A DNA stretch of 58,726 bases from CAYTTA01 sp964440655 (GCA_964440655.1 CAYTTA010000007.1:1-58726); one strand, 5' to 3'; positions 24,628-33,971 are shown, numbered from the stretch's first letter. The notes: generated by a model not told the origin, from the letters alone. Numbers and translations: made by a program.

Positions 24628-25617
24628 ATGGTTATTGCTGTAGATGCGGCAGGTGGTGATTACTATCCCGGGAATCCGGTTTTAGGGGCAATTGAAGCGA
24701 TTCGGGAAAAAGAGGAGATCAGTATTCTGCTGGTCGGTCCTGAACAGGTGGTCCGGGAAGAACTCGAGAGGCATGAGTACGACCGGAACCGGATCGATAT
24801 CCTGCATGCTCCCGAAGTGATCGGAATGGAGGAGTCCCCGTCCGCCGCCGTCAAGAGCAAGCGCCATTCATCCATTGTCGTCGGTCTGGAAGCTCACAGG
24901 CAGAACCAGTGCAATGCTTTTGTAAGCGCCGGCAATACCGGAGCCCTTCTGGCCGCTTCTGTATTGATCCTTGGGAAACTGAAGGGAGTGCAGCGACCCA
25001 CCATTGGTGCCGTCTTTCCCTCCATTCATGGCCCGAGACTTCTTCTCGATGCAGGGGCCAGTCTGGAGCTCAAGTGTGAATCCTATCTGCAATTTGCCCA
25101 GATGGGGACCATCTACAGCAGGGAGATCATGAACGTTCGTGAGCCCTCGGTTGGTCTGCTGAATATCGGTGAAGAGCCCGAAAAGGGAACTGATCTGCTC
25201 CGGGGAGCCCACAGGCTGCTCTCCACTCTGCCGAACTTCTGCGGGAATGTGGAAGGAGGGGATATTTTCACCTCTCCGGTCGATGTGATTGTCTGTGACG
25301 GTCTGATCGGAAACATTCTGCTCAAGTTCGGAGAATCCATCCCCTCGACCCTTTATTATCTCATGGAGCAGACCATGAAAGAGATGGCCCTCGATGCCGG
25401 GACCCGTGAGACGGTTCTACAGGTTGTGCGGTCCACCCTCCGTTCCTTCAACTATGAGCACGTTGGCGGGATTCCTTTCCTGGGGGTCAATGGCGTCAGT
25501 ATGGTTGGTCACGGGGAGAGTTCGCCGACCGCCATTAAAAACATGATCCTGAATGCCGCCCAGTGCGTCGAGAGCAGTGTGAACGAGAAGATCGTCTCCT
25601 CTCTGCACGCGAACTGA
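24628..25617 (+). CDS. plsX: Phosphate acyltransferase PlsX
   Basis: PlsX converts acyl-ACP to acyl-phosphate, the first step of phospholipid synthesis by the PlsX/PlsY route. The 329-residue sequence has the opening VIAVDAAGGDYYPGNPV, the SPSAAVKSKRHSSI segment, SAGNTGALLAAS and the C-terminal VDVIVCDGLIGNILLKFGES. The length is typical. The context (rpmF before, fabH after) is the classic fatty acid and phospholipid cluster. Confidence 0.96.
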   Translation: MVIAVDAAGGDYYPGNPVLGAIEAIREKEEISILLVGPEQVVREELERHEYDRNRIDILHAPEVIGMEESPSAAVKSKRHSSIVVGLEAHRQNQCNAFVSAGNTGALLAASVLILGKLKGVQRPTIGAVFPSIHGPRLLLDAGASLELKCESYLQFAQMGTIYSREIMNVREPSVGLLNIGEEPEKGTDLLRGAHRLLSTLPNFCGNVEGGDIFTSPVDVIVCDGLIGNILLKFGESIPSTLYYLMEQTMKEMALDAGTRETVLQVVRSTLRSFNYEHVGGIPFLGVNGVSMVGHGESSPTAIKNMILNAAQCVESSVNEKIVSSLHAN

Positions 25618-25662
25618 ACTCCCGCTGCACCTTAATTTGCACCCATTTTACCAAGCGACCGA

Positions 25663-26655
25663 ATGGCGTTGAGAAAAGTCAGAATATCATCCGTCGGCCA
25701 CTATGTGCCGGACCATATCCTCACCAACCGCGACCTGGAACAGCTGGTCGATACGAACGATGAATGGATCCGTACCCGGACCGGTATCCGGGAGCGCAGG
25801 ATCCTGAAAGATCCGGAAAAAGCGACCGCGTTCATGGCGGCCCGGGCAGGACAGGAGGCACTGGAGAGTGCCGGAGTCGACCCCGCGGAACTGGATGCGA
25901 TCATTGTCGCCACCATCACGCCGGACCATCTCTTCCCCGCCACGGCACCTCTGGTGCAGAGTGAACTGGGGGCGACCAACGCTTTTGGTTGCGATCTCTC
26001 CGCCGCCTGTTCCGGCTTTCTCTTCGCCCTCTCCACCGGCTCGATGATGATCGAGTCGGGACGCTATGAGAAGGTGCTCGTTATCGGGGCCGACAAGATG
26101 AGCTCGATCATCGATTACTCCGACCGGACCACCTGTATCCTTTTCGGCGATGCCGCCGGGGCGGTCCTTCTCGAACCGTCGGAGGATGAGACCGGCATTA
26201 TTGATTTTATCCAGCGATCGGAAGGGGATACCGAAAGGCTGCTCGTCCAGAAAGCGGGGGGGAGCCTCTATCCGGCCTCCGAGGAGACGATCCGGAACGG
26301 GGAGCACTTTATCCGCCAGGACGGCAAGGCGGTCTTCCGCAAGGCGACCGAGGGGATGGCCGATGTCTCCCTCGAGATCATGGAGAAGAACGGTCTGAGC
26401 GGGGATGATGTCGCCTGGCTGGTGCCCCATCAGGCGAACAAGCGCATTATAGATGCAACTGCCCGTCGCATGGGACTCTCCGAGGAGAAGGTGATGATCA
26501 ACATCGACAGGTATGGCAATACGACCGGAGCGACGATCCCCCTCTGTCTCTATGATTGGAAGGACCGTCTGCAGCATGGTGACAAAATAATTCTTGCAGC
26601 ATTCGGGGGCGGCTTTACATGGGGCGCCCTCTATCTAACCTGGAGCATCCGCTGA
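25663..26655 (+). CDS. fabH: 3-oxoacyl-ACP synthase III (FabH)
   Basis: FabH starts fatty acid synthesis by condensing acetyl- or branched acyl-CoA with malonyl-ACP. The catalytic triad is C116 (DLSAACSGFLF), H256 (VPHQANKRI) and N286 (YGNTTGATIP). The 330-residue length is normal. The stop codon overlaps the fabD start by one base (TGATG). Confidence 0.96.
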   Translation: MALRKVRISSVGHYVPDHILTNRDLEQLVDTNDEWIRTRTGIRERRILKDPEKATAFMAARAGQEALESAGVDPAELDAIIVATITPDHLFPATAPLVQSELGATNAFGCDLSAACSGFLFALSTGSMMIESGRYEKVLVIGADKMSSIIDYSDRTTCILFGDAAGAVLLEPSEDETGIIDFIQRSEGDTERLLVQKAGGSLYPASEETIRNGEHFIRQDGKAVFRKATEGMADVSLEIMEKNGLSGDDVAWLVPHQANKRIIDATARRMGLSEEKVMINIDRYGNTTGATIPLCLYDWKDRLQHGDKIILAAFGGGFTWGALYLTWSIR

Positions 26656-27542
26656 TGAGTACGGCCTGGCTATTTCCCGGACAGGGATCGCAGTTCACGG
26701 GAATGGGAAAGGAGATTTATGAAGAGTCGGAACGGGTAAGAGAACGTTTTGCACGGGCCGACGAGATTCTGGGATACTCTCTCTCTGCCATCCTCTTCGA
26801 AGGGCCGGAGGAGAAGCTCCGGCAGACTCGCCACACCCAGCCGGCGATCTTTCTCCATTCTGTCGCCCTCTTTGAGCATCTGGGTGAAAAACCGGACATG
26901 ACCGCCGGTCACAGTCTGGGCGAGTATTCGGCTGTTGTCGCCGCAGGGGCGGTCCGGTTTGAGGATGCCATCGAAGTGGTGGCGCTGCGGGGGGAGCTCA
27001 TGCAGCAGGCCGGGGAGAAAGAACCCGGCAGCATGGCAGCCGTGATCGGCCTCGAGGATGAGGTGGTCGAGGAGATCTGTCGGCTGGCTTCCGACAAGAG
27101 CGGCCGTACGGTGATTGCCGCCAACTACAACTGTCCGGGTCAACTGGTGATTTCCGGGGATGCCGGTGCAGTTGATGGGGCGATAGAACTGGCCAGGGAG
27201 CGCGGTTGCCGTCTGGCAAAGAAACTTCCTGTGAGCGGGGCGTTTCACTCTCCGCTGATGGAGAGTGCCCAGCAGGGACTCAGGGAGAAACTGCGGGATC
27301 TTGAGATCCGCGAGCCTCTCTGTCCTGTTTATTCCAACTATACCGCCGGACCAACAACCGACCCGGAAGAGATCCGGCACAATCTGCTCATGCAGCTGCT
27401 CAATCCGGTCCTCTGGACCCAGACCCTTCAGAACATGCATCGTGACGGAGCCCGGCGGTTTGTCGAGGTGGGTCCGGGAAAGGTGCTTCAGGGATTGGTG
27501 AAACGGACATTGAAAGATGTGGAGATTGCCGGGTACCAGTAG
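26655..27542 (+). CDS. fabD: Malonyl-CoA:ACP transacylase (FabD)
   Basis: FabD loads malonyl groups onto ACP. The chosen ATG at 26655 gives the standard start MSTAWLFPGQGSQFTGMG. An earlier in-frame start inside fabH would add 12 residues unlike the family. The nucleophile is S87 in AGHSLGEYSA and the catalytic His is H198 in VSGAFHSPLM. The length is 295 residues. Translation is coupled to fabH. Confidence 0.95.
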   Translation: MSTAWLFPGQGSQFTGMGKEIYEESERVRERFARADEILGYSLSAILFEGPEEKLRQTRHTQPAIFLHSVALFEHLGEKPDMTAGHSLGEYSAVVAAGAVRFEDAIEVVALRGELMQQAGEKEPGSMAAVIGLEDEVVEEICRLASDKSGRTVIAANYNCPGQLVISGDAGAVDGAIELARERGCRLAKKLPVSGAFHSPLMESAQQGLREKLRDLEIREPLCPVYSNYTAGPTTDPEEIRHNLLMQLLNPVLWTQTLQNMHRDGARRFVEVGPGKVLQGLVKRTLKDVEIAGYQ

Positions 27543-27617
27543 GGATTGTGCCGGACCCTGGTGCCACTCCCTCAGGCATTGACCGACAAAGCTCTCTAAA
27601 CGAACCACACTGTTATT

Positions 27618-28361
27618 ATGGATCTGAAAGGAAAAAACTGTCTCGTAACCGGCGGTGGCCGGGGAATCGGCCGGGCCATTGCCCTGGAGCTGGCGCGTGC
27701 GGGTGCCAACGTGGGAATCACCTACTCCCGCTCGGCTGAGGCTGCCATGGACGTGGTCCGCGAAATCGAGGCGGCCGGAGCGGAGGGTGCCGCCTGGCAG
27801 GCCGATGCCGCCGACTACGGAAAGGCGGAGGAGGTGATCGCGGCGCTGATCGAAAAGTGGGGCTCACTGGATGTTCTGGTAAATAATGCCGGAATCACCC
27901 GGGACGGGCTGATCCTGAGAATGAGCGAAGAGCAGTGGGATGAGGTGATCACCACCAACCTGAAGAGTGTCTTCAACTACTGCAAGGCGGCCGCACGCCC
28001 GATGATGAAGAACCGCGGCGGATCGGTGATCAACATCGGTTCGGTGATCGGGATCTCCGGTAACGCGGGGCAGACCAACTATGCCGCCTCCAAGGCGGGG
28101 GTCATCGGCTTTACAAAGGCCTACGCCAAAGAGCTGGCTAGCCGGAACATACGGGCCAATGTGGTGGCTCCTGGATATATCCTTACCGAGATGACCGAAA
28201 GCCTGAGCGAGGCGGTTCTGGAGAACATCCGGGAGGTCACTCCGATGGGCCGTGCCGGAAATGTGGAGGATGTGGCGGGGACGGTTCTGTTTCTTGCATC
28301 AGATTTTAGTTCCTATATTACCGGCGAAGTGATCCGGGTGGATGGCGGAATGTCGATGTAG
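27618..28361 (+). CDS. fabG: 3-oxoacyl-ACP reductase (FabG)
   Basis: FabG is the NADPH-dependent short-chain reductase of the elongation cycle. The cofactor motif is TGGGRGIGRAIA near the N-terminus, with NNAG at residues 89-92. The catalytic residues are S142, Y155 and K159 (YAASKAG). The length of 247 is typical. It is 75 bases after fabD and 106 bases before acpP. The latter spacer has AT-rich blocks that may hold an acpP promoter, but no exact consensus. Confidence 0.95.
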   Translation: MDLKGKNCLVTGGGRGIGRAIALELARAGANVGITYSRSAEAAMDVVREIEAAGAEGAAWQADAADYGKAEEVIAALIEKWGSLDVLVNNAGITRDGLILRMSEEQWDEVITTNLKSVFNYCKAAARPMMKNRGGSVINIGSVIGISGNAGQTNYAASKAGVIGFTKAYAKELASRNIRANVVAPGYILTEMTESLSEAVLENIREVTPMGRAGNVEDVAGTVLFLASDFSSYITGEVIRVDGGMSM

Positions 28362-28467
28362 CGACTCACCTTTCCGAATGGCCTCACTTTTCATGTTTTT
28401 TTAGAGGCGGATCCCTTATTTTCACATGAATTTTTTCAAACCGTTAACTACATAAACGTACTGTACA

Positions 28468-28707
28468 ATGTCTCAAGACGTAGAATCCAAAGTCAAAGCG
28501 ATCATCGTGGACAAACTCGGTGTCGATGAGTCTGAAGTAACGCTCGAAGCGAATTTCACCAACGATCTCGGTGCCGACTCTCTTGACACGGTAGAACTGA
28601 TCATGGAATTCGAGAAGGAGTTCGACATCAGCATTCCCGATGAGGACGCCGAGAATATCGCCACGGTCGGCAGCGCAGTCGACTACCTGAAAGGCAAAAT
28701 TTCCTAG
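28468..28707 (+). CDS. acpP: Acyl carrier protein
   Basis: This 79-residue acidic protein has the phosphopantetheine attachment site S38 in LGADSLDTVELIM and the usual helix III motif IPDEDAENIATV. It carries growing acyl chains for FabD, FabH, FabF and FabG, all encoded here. The last base of its stop codon starts the first of two 13-bp direct repeats. Confidence 0.98.
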   Translation: MSQDVESKVKAIIVDKLGVDESEVTLEANFTNDLGADSLDTVELIMEFEKEFDISIPDEDAENIATVGSAVDYLKGKIS

Positions 28708-28753
28708 TAATCTCCGGAATACTCCACGTAATCTCCGGAACAGTCACCGGAGA
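28707..28753 (+). repeat. 13-bp direct repeats and hairpin between acpP and fabF
   Basis: GTAATCTCCGGAA occurs at 28707-28719 and 28728-28740, a period of 21 bp. The second copy contributes TCTCCGG (28732-28738) to a 7-bp stem with CCGGAGA (28747-28753) and an 8-base loop. No T-run follows, so it is more likely an mRNA processing or stability element than a terminator. Confidence 0.6.
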
Positions 28754-28782
28754 ATCCGTAGCCATTTATTTTCGATTGATCT

Positions 28783-30027
28783 ATGTCTGAAAGAAGAGTT
28801 GTCATCACCGGACTCGGAGCCCTCACTCCGGTCGGTAAAACCGCTCCTGAATTCTGGAACGGCCTGATTTCTGCCAAAAGCGGCGTCCGGCCTGTAGAGC
28901 ATTTCGATGCATCGGAACTCAATACCCGGTTTGCCGGTCAGATCGAGAATTACGATCCTCTTCGCTATTTCGACCGCAAGGAGGCCCGCCGTCTGGACAA
29001 GGTCTCCCAGTATGCGCTTATAGCGGCTGAAGAGACGATCAGGGATTCCGGGATCGATCTTGACAATATCGACAAGGATCGGGTCGGGGTGCTCGTCGGC
29101 ACCGGGATCGGCGGCATGCAGACCTTCTACGAGCAGTCGGTCTCTTATCATCAGCACGGACCAAGGGGGGTTTCCCCTTTTTTTATACCCATGCTGATCC
29201 CTGACATGCCATCCGGGCATATCTCAATCCGTTATGGATTCCGTGGAGCGAACTACTGTGCCGTCTCTGCCTGCGCAACAGGGTCCCACAACATCGGGCT
29301 GGCCTACGACACCATTCGCTATGGCCAGGCGGACATGATGATCTGCGGTGGTTCCGAAGCGCCGGTCTGGCCGATCGGAATTGCCGGATTCGGTTCGATG
29401 AAGGCGCTCTCCACCCGGAACGACTCTCCCGAAACGGCGTCCCGTCCGTTCGACAAGACACGGGACGGATTCGTACTGGGCGAGGGAGCCGCAATGCTCT
29501 TTCTTGAGTCTCTCGAGTCGGCCATTGCCCGCGGAGCCCGGATCTACGGGGAAATCGTCGGTTACGGATTTTCTGCAGACGCCTATCACATCACCGCGCC
29601 CGATCCGGACGGGAACGGAGTGATTCTGGCTCTGAAGAGGGCCCTGGAGATGGCCGGCATCCGTCCGGAGGATGTCGATCACATCAACATGCACGGTACG
29701 TCCACGCCGCTGGGCGATATTGCCGAGACCAATTCCATCAAGAAAGTTTTTGGCGATCACGCCTACAGGATGAACCTGAACTCCACCAAATCCATGACCG
29801 GTCACATGCTGGGAGCGGCCGGGGCGGGGGAGTCGGTCGCCGCGGTCCTCGCCATCTACCACAACATGGTGCCACCGACCATCAATTATCAGCATCCCGA
29901 TCCCGAATGCGACCTGAACTATACGACGAACGAGGCGGTTGTGCGGGAGATCCGTTATGCACTTAACAATGCTTTTGGTTTCGGAGGACACAATACCACA
30001 CTGGTATTCAAGAAATTCGAAGAGTAG
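28783..30027 (+). CDS. fabF: 3-oxoacyl-ACP synthase II (FabF)
   Basis: FabF elongates acyl-ACP with malonyl-ACP. The catalytic set is C164 (VSACATGSHN), H304 (NMHGTSTPLGD) and H341 (TGHMLGAAGAG), with the N-terminal RRVVITGLGALTPVG. The length of 414 is typical. It is followed three bases later by rnc, the usual arrangement in this cluster. Confidence 0.97.
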   Translation: MSERRVVITGLGALTPVGKTAPEFWNGLISAKSGVRPVEHFDASELNTRFAGQIENYDPLRYFDRKEARRLDKVSQYALIAAEETIRDSGIDLDNIDKDRVGVLVGTGIGGMQTFYEQSVSYHQHGPRGVSPFFIPMLIPDMPSGHISIRYGFRGANYCAVSACATGSHNIGLAYDTIRYGQADMMICGGSEAPVWPIGIAGFGSMKALSTRNDSPETASRPFDKTRDGFVLGEGAAMLFLESLESAIARGARIYGEIVGYGFSADAYHITAPDPDGNGVILALKRALEMAGIRPEDVDHINMHGTSTPLGDIAETNSIKKVFGDHAYRMNLNSTKSMTGHMLGAAGAGESVAAVLAIYHNMVPPTINYQHPDPECDLNYTTNEAVVREIRYALNNAFGFGGHNTTLVFKKFEE

Positions 30028-30030
30028 GCG

Positions 30031-30816
30031 ATGCTTCAGTGGCTGGGGAAATGGTTTCGAAAAGCTGCTGTACCTGTAACAGAACCTGAACCGGCGAAGG
30101 AGACCGGTCAAGAGAGTCGCTGGAGGCAACTGGAAGAGATCATCGGATTTCCTGTCCGGAATGCCGTTCATTATGAGCGGGCACTCCGTCACCGTTCGAT
30201 CATAGATGGAGAGAAGTATGAAAAGCATGAGACCTATGAGCGTCTGGAATTTCTGGGAGATGCGGTCCTCGATCTTATTGTGACCGAGATCCTCTTCCAG
30301 AAATACCCCCAGCAGGATGAGGGGTTCATGACGAAGCTGAGGGCCAAGATCGTAAAGGGGGATACCCTGGCGACTCTGGCGGCAGATCTTGGACTGAACC
30401 GGATCCTGGAGGTGGGAGAACGGGCCCGGGGACAGGGGATCGAGCTTTCGAAGAGTGTGCTTGCCGACGTGTTCGAGGCCCTGGTGGCCGCGATCTATCT
30501 GACGGAAGGGTATGGCAGCACCTTCGGCTTCATCCAGCGGGTTATTGAGGAGCATCTTGACCTGGAAGAGATCCTCTCCACGGTCGACAACTTCAAGAGC
30601 CTTCTTCTGGAGTACACCCAATCCCGGAAACTCCCGCTGCCGAAATACCGTGTACTCTCGGAAACCGGTCCCGGCCACGACAAGACATTCGAGGTTGCCG
30701 TTTCGGTAGACGGTCATGATTATGGTACCGGAACCGGAAAAAACAAAAAACAGGCAGAACAGATTGCGGCCAAACACGGTTTTCACGCATTGAAAGCGGA
30801 GATGGAAGCCCGTTGA
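30031..30816 (+). CDS. rnc: Ribonuclease III
   Basis: RNase III cleaves double-stranded RNA, including rRNA precursors. The catalytic signature is ERLEFLGDAVLDLIVTEILF near residues 70-89, with the second acidic cluster in LADVFEALVAAIYL. The C-terminal dsRNA-binding domain includes the Lys-rich TGKNKKQAEQIAAKHGFHAL. The first 35 residues are a basic then acidic extension. The length is 261. It is translationally close to fabF. Confidence 0.95.
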   Translation: MLQWLGKWFRKAAVPVTEPEPAKETGQESRWRQLEEIIGFPVRNAVHYERALRHRSIIDGEKYEKHETYERLEFLGDAVLDLIVTEILFQKYPQQDEGFMTKLRAKIVKGDTLATLAADLGLNRILEVGERARGQGIELSKSVLADVFEALVAAIYLTEGYGSTFGFIQRVIEEHLDLEEILSTVDNFKSLLLEYTQSRKLPLPKYRVLSETGPGHDKTFEVAVSVDGHDYGTGTGKNKKQAEQIAAKHGFHALKAEMEAR

Positions 30817-30882
30817 CGCACTGTGGGGAACCGGCCAGCCGGTAAACCGCGGATCCTGCCTGCACATGGAGATTAGACCGGC

Positions 30883-32229
30883 ATGCTACAGCTCCTCAAG
30901 CCTGAAATAGAAGATCTGATCCGCTCCAGGGATTGGGTGGCCCTGAAGGAATCCCTTCAGGATGTGCCGTCGGTCGATATCGCGGAGCTCTTTGAGGAGA
31001 TCGATTCGGACGTCGCCGTGGTGATTTTCCGGCTTTTGAAAAAGCAGAAGGCAGCCGAGGTCTTTTCCCATCTGAGCAACTCCAAAGGAGTGGAGTTCAT
31101 CGATCTTCTTACCCGCAGGCAGCTCACCGATGTGATGTCCAATCTGGAGCCTGACGACCGGGTGACCCTGCTTGAAGAGTTGCCGGGAAGCCTGACCCAG
31201 AGGATTCTCAACTCCCTCAATCCGGAAGACCAGCAGGAGGTGCGGAAGATGCTCGGCTACCCCAAGGAGAGCATCGGCCGGCTGATGACTTCCCGTTACG
31301 TCAAGGTGAAGAGGGACTGGACGGTGGAGCAGGCAATGCAGCACATCCGGAAATTCGGATACAGCGCCGAAACGGTGAATGTGATCTATGTGGTCGATGA
31401 GAATGAGAAGCTGATCGACGACCTGAAGCTGACCCGTCTCATCCTGGCCGATCCGGAAGACCGGATTGAGAGTCTGATCGATTTTACATTCGTCGCGCTG
31501 AATGCCTTTGACGACCAGGAGCATGCGGTCGCCATGCTCAGCAAATATGACCGGATCGCTCTTCCTGTGGTCGATTCCGATGGTGTACTGATCGGAATTG
31601 TTACCGTCGACGACATTCTGGACATCGCCCGGGAGGAGGTGACAGAGGACTTTCACAAAGGGGCTGCGGTCGCTCCTCTGCGCAAGACCTACCGGGAAAC
31701 CTCTGTCTGGACGCTGTTTGGCAAGAGGATCCAGTGGCTCATCATTCTGGTCTTTGTCAATGTGCTTGCCTCTGGAATCATTGACCACTATCAGGAGGTG
31801 CTCTCTTCGGCGATCGCACTGGCCTTTTTCATCCCTCTTCTGATCGGCAGCGGTGGCAATACCGGAGCCCAGTCTGCCACGATCATGGTCAGAGCCATCG
31901 CTACCGGAGATGTGCGGCTCTCGCACTGGATGCGGGTGGCAGGGAAAGAGATCCTGGTGGGGCTTACGCTGGGAGGGATCATGGGGCTGGCCAGCTATTT
32001 TCTCGGGTTCTTTTACGGAGGGAGGCAAATCGGACTGGTTGTGGGGGTCTCGATGGTCCTGATCGTTCTGGTCGCCAATATCATGGGAGCGCTGCTTCCC
32101 TTTCTGCTCACGCGCCTGGATGTGGACCCGGCCATGGCGAGCAGCCCGCTCATCACCACCATTGTGGATATCATGGGGCTGCTCATCTATTTCGGGGTCG
32201 CCACCTGGATCCTTCAACTGCTTTTATAG
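30883..32229 (+). CDS. mgtE: Magnesium transporter MgtE
   Basis: MgtE is a Mg2+-gated channel in the inner membrane. The order is an N-terminal superhelical domain (about 1-125), two CBS domains (about 130-255), a connecting helix and five membrane helices from about residue 285. The pore-associated stretch IPLLIGSGGNTGAQSATIM is intact. Cytoplasmic Mg2+ closes the channel through the N and CBS domains. The length of 448 is normal. It follows rnc by 66 bases, so it may have its own promoter. Confidence 0.94.
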   Translation: MLQLLKPEIEDLIRSRDWVALKESLQDVPSVDIAELFEEIDSDVAVVIFRLLKKQKAAEVFSHLSNSKGVEFIDLLTRRQLTDVMSNLEPDDRVTLLEELPGSLTQRILNSLNPEDQQEVRKMLGYPKESIGRLMTSRYVKVKRDWTVEQAMQHIRKFGYSAETVNVIYVVDENEKLIDDLKLTRLILADPEDRIESLIDFTFVALNAFDDQEHAVAMLSKYDRIALPVVDSDGVLIGIVTVDDILDIAREEVTEDFHKGAAVAPLRKTYRETSVWTLFGKRIQWLIILVFVNVLASGIIDHYQEVLSSAIALAFFIPLLIGSGGNTGAQSATIMVRAIATGDVRLSHWMRVAGKEILVGLTLGGIMGLASYFLGFFYGGRQIGLVVGVSMVLIVLVANIMGALLPFLLTRLDVDPAMASSPLITTIVDIMGLLIYFGVATWILQLLL

Positions 32230-32370
32230 GGCTGTTTGTTATATTGAGTGCGGCCGCGCCGCGTGCGGCAAAGAGTGCAGCTCATGACGTGTTGCATTGC
32301 GTCTCCTTATGCGTACTATGAAGGCGGCGTGGTGCGGCACATTAACCCTGACCATTTTCTTGCCAGGCAG

Positions 32371-33264
32371 ATGAAAGCATATCTCGATCTCGTACGGAAT
32401 GTTCTAGACCACGGGGTCCGGAAAGAGAACCGGACCGGCACCGATACTCTCTCCAGTTTTTCCGAGCACTACAAGGTTGATCTCTCGGAAGGGTTCCCGC
32501 TTCTGACCACCAAGAAAGTGATCTTCCGATCGGTCATTCTGGAACTTCTCTGGTATCTGAGAGGAGAGGATCACATCCGCTGGCTGCGGGATGAGCAGGA
32601 TTGTCATATCTGGGATGCCTGGGCGGATGAGAAGGGGTATGTAGGGCCGATCTACCCGGTTCTATGGAGGCGGTTCCCCTCACTGGAAAATGAAGAGGGG
32701 CGCGCCTGGATTCCGACAGAGAGCCGGGATCCGGAAGCCGAAGGAAAAGGAACATCACCCGGGAACAACGGGCGGCCGTCAGAGTGGAGGCGGACCGAGG
32801 TGGATCAGCTCCAGCGGGCGATTGACCAGATCCGGAACAATCCCAACAGCCGCCGGATTGTGGTAAGCACCTGGCATCCGGGGCTTCTGGATGAAATGGC
32901 CCTGCCTCCCTGTCACCTCCTCTACATATTCAATGTCGCCGACGGCAGGCTGAACTGCCACCTGACCCAGCGGTCGGGGGATATTGCACTCGGTATCCCT
33001 TTCAATCTGGCCTGTTACTCCGCATTGACCATGCTCATTGCCCAGGAGACCGGTCTGAAACCGGGAGTCTTCTCCCATACGATTGTGGATGCGCACATCT
33101 ATGTGAATCATATTGACGGACTGCGCGAGCAGCTTGAAAGGAGCCCGCGACCGCTTCCGCAGCTGGAGATCGCCAGAAAGCCTTTGGAAGAGCTGACGCT
33201 GGAGGATTTTACACTTAAAGAGTACGATCCCTGGCCCGGCATCCGGTTCGAGGTGGCGGTATAG
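32371..33264 (+). CDS. thyA: Thymidylate synthase ThyA with an insertion
   Basis: ThyA methylates dUMP to dTMP with methylene-tetrahydrofolate. The catalytic Cys is C181 in ALPPCHLLYIF. The phosphate-binding arginines are R161 and R162, and RSGDIALGIPFNLACYS is intact. After the WDAWADEKG stretch the usual GPVYGxQWR motif reads GPIYPVLWRRF. It is followed by about 35 extra residues, rich in Glu, Gly and Pro, before VDQLQRAIDQI. The ATG at 32371 matches the family start. The frame is open 41 codons further upstream, but those residues are not ThyA-like. folA follows after 12 bases; its product regenerates the folate that ThyA oxidises. Confidence 0.92.
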   Translation: MKAYLDLVRNVLDHGVRKENRTGTDTLSSFSEHYKVDLSEGFPLLTTKKVIFRSVILELLWYLRGEDHIRWLRDEQDCHIWDAWADEKGYVGPIYPVLWRRFPSLENEEGRAWIPTESRDPEAEGKGTSPGNNGRPSEWRRTEVDQLQRAIDQIRNNPNSRRIVVSTWHPGLLDEMALPPCHLLYIFNVADGRLNCHLTQRSGDIALGIPFNLACYSALTMLIAQETGLKPGVFSHTIVDAHIYVNHIDGLREQLERSPRPLPQLEIARKPLEELTLEDFTLKEYDPWPGIRFEVAV

Positions 33265-33276
33265 AAGATCTCGGAT

Positions 33277-33777
33277 ATGGAGATTTCACTGATCGCCGCC
33301 CACGATCCTGACTTGGTGATCGGCGTGGATGGTACGCTTCCATGGCACTATCGGGAGGACCTTGCCTTCTTCAAAAGGACCACGATGGGCTATCCGATCG
33401 TCATGGGGCGTCGTGTCTTCGAGGACCTGGGAGAGAAGCCGCTCCCCGGCCGACGGAACGTGGTGCTGAGCCGGAGCCGGGAGTATGATAACGTGGAGGT
33501 CTACCGCTCGCTTGATGAGGCGTTCGGGGCGCTGAAGGAGGAAGAGAAGATCTATATCATCGGGGGAGCCGGAATCTACAGGGAGACGATCGACCGGGCA
33601 GACGAACTGGTAATCACGGAAATCCGAAAAAGATACCGGGGCGATACCCTGTTTCCGGAATACCGCGACCGGATCGGTACGACCTGGATCGAGGAGTGGC
33701 GTGAAGAGCACCCCGATCTCACTTTTGTCCGTTACCGCAGGATGAAAGGAGCCGCTCGTGAAGAGCGCGAAATTTAA
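33277..33777 (+). CDS. folA: Dihydrofolate reductase
   Basis: DHFR reduces dihydrofolate with NADPH. The 166-residue sequence has the N-terminal strand ISLIAAHDPDLVIGVDGTLPWHYREDLAFFK, shown here in two parts: ISLIAAHDPDLVIG, then LPWHYREDLAFFK. It also has the MGRRVFEDLG cofactor motif and IYIIGGAGIYRE. The substrate-binding acid is the Asp in REDLAFFK. It pairs with thyA, a common functional unit. The C-terminal 12 residues are charged and variable. Confidence 0.94.
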   Translation: MEISLIAAHDPDLVIGVDGTLPWHYREDLAFFKRTTMGYPIVMGRRVFEDLGEKPLPGRRNVVLSRSREYDNVEVYRSLDEAFGALKEEEKIYIIGGAGIYRETIDRADELVITEIRKRYRGDTLFPEYRDRIGTTWIEEWREEHPDLTFVRYRRMKGAAREEREI

Positions 33778-33926
33778 AAAGGGTGGTGGATGGGAAACAG
33801 GGCTGGATAGTTATAAAAATCTAATCCTCTTTCACCTGATTTGTTCATTTCTTTAAAGAATGCATCTTCATTTATTGACGGATGAGTGAGTTGGGGGTCC
33901 GGCAGGAAGATACCGGATCCCACGAC

Positions 33927-33971
33927 GGATGCAGTACGGCAGTTTTTGGATGCAGTACGGATGCATAGCGG
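33927..33971. repeat. Phased 13-bp direct repeats upstream of a response regulator gene
   Basis: GGATGCAGTACGG lies at 33927-33939 and 33948-33960, 21 bp apart. A partial third copy, GGATGCATAGCGG, begins at 33959, 11 bp further on. The spacings are about two turns and one turn of the helix. The array ends 12-54 bases upstream of the possible starts of the response regulator, so it could be an operator. Upstream of it (about 33896-33921) is an imperfect hairpin, GGGTCCGG/CCGGATCCC. Confidence 0.55.

Noticed and set aside
29224..32217. Long minus-strand frames opposite fabF-rnc and mgtE
   Set aside because: They oppose complete, well-conserved genes and show no domain; they reflect codon bias.
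32248..32370. N-terminal extension of ThyA by 41 residues
   Set aside because: The family starts at the later ATG; the upstream residues look like translated leader sequence.
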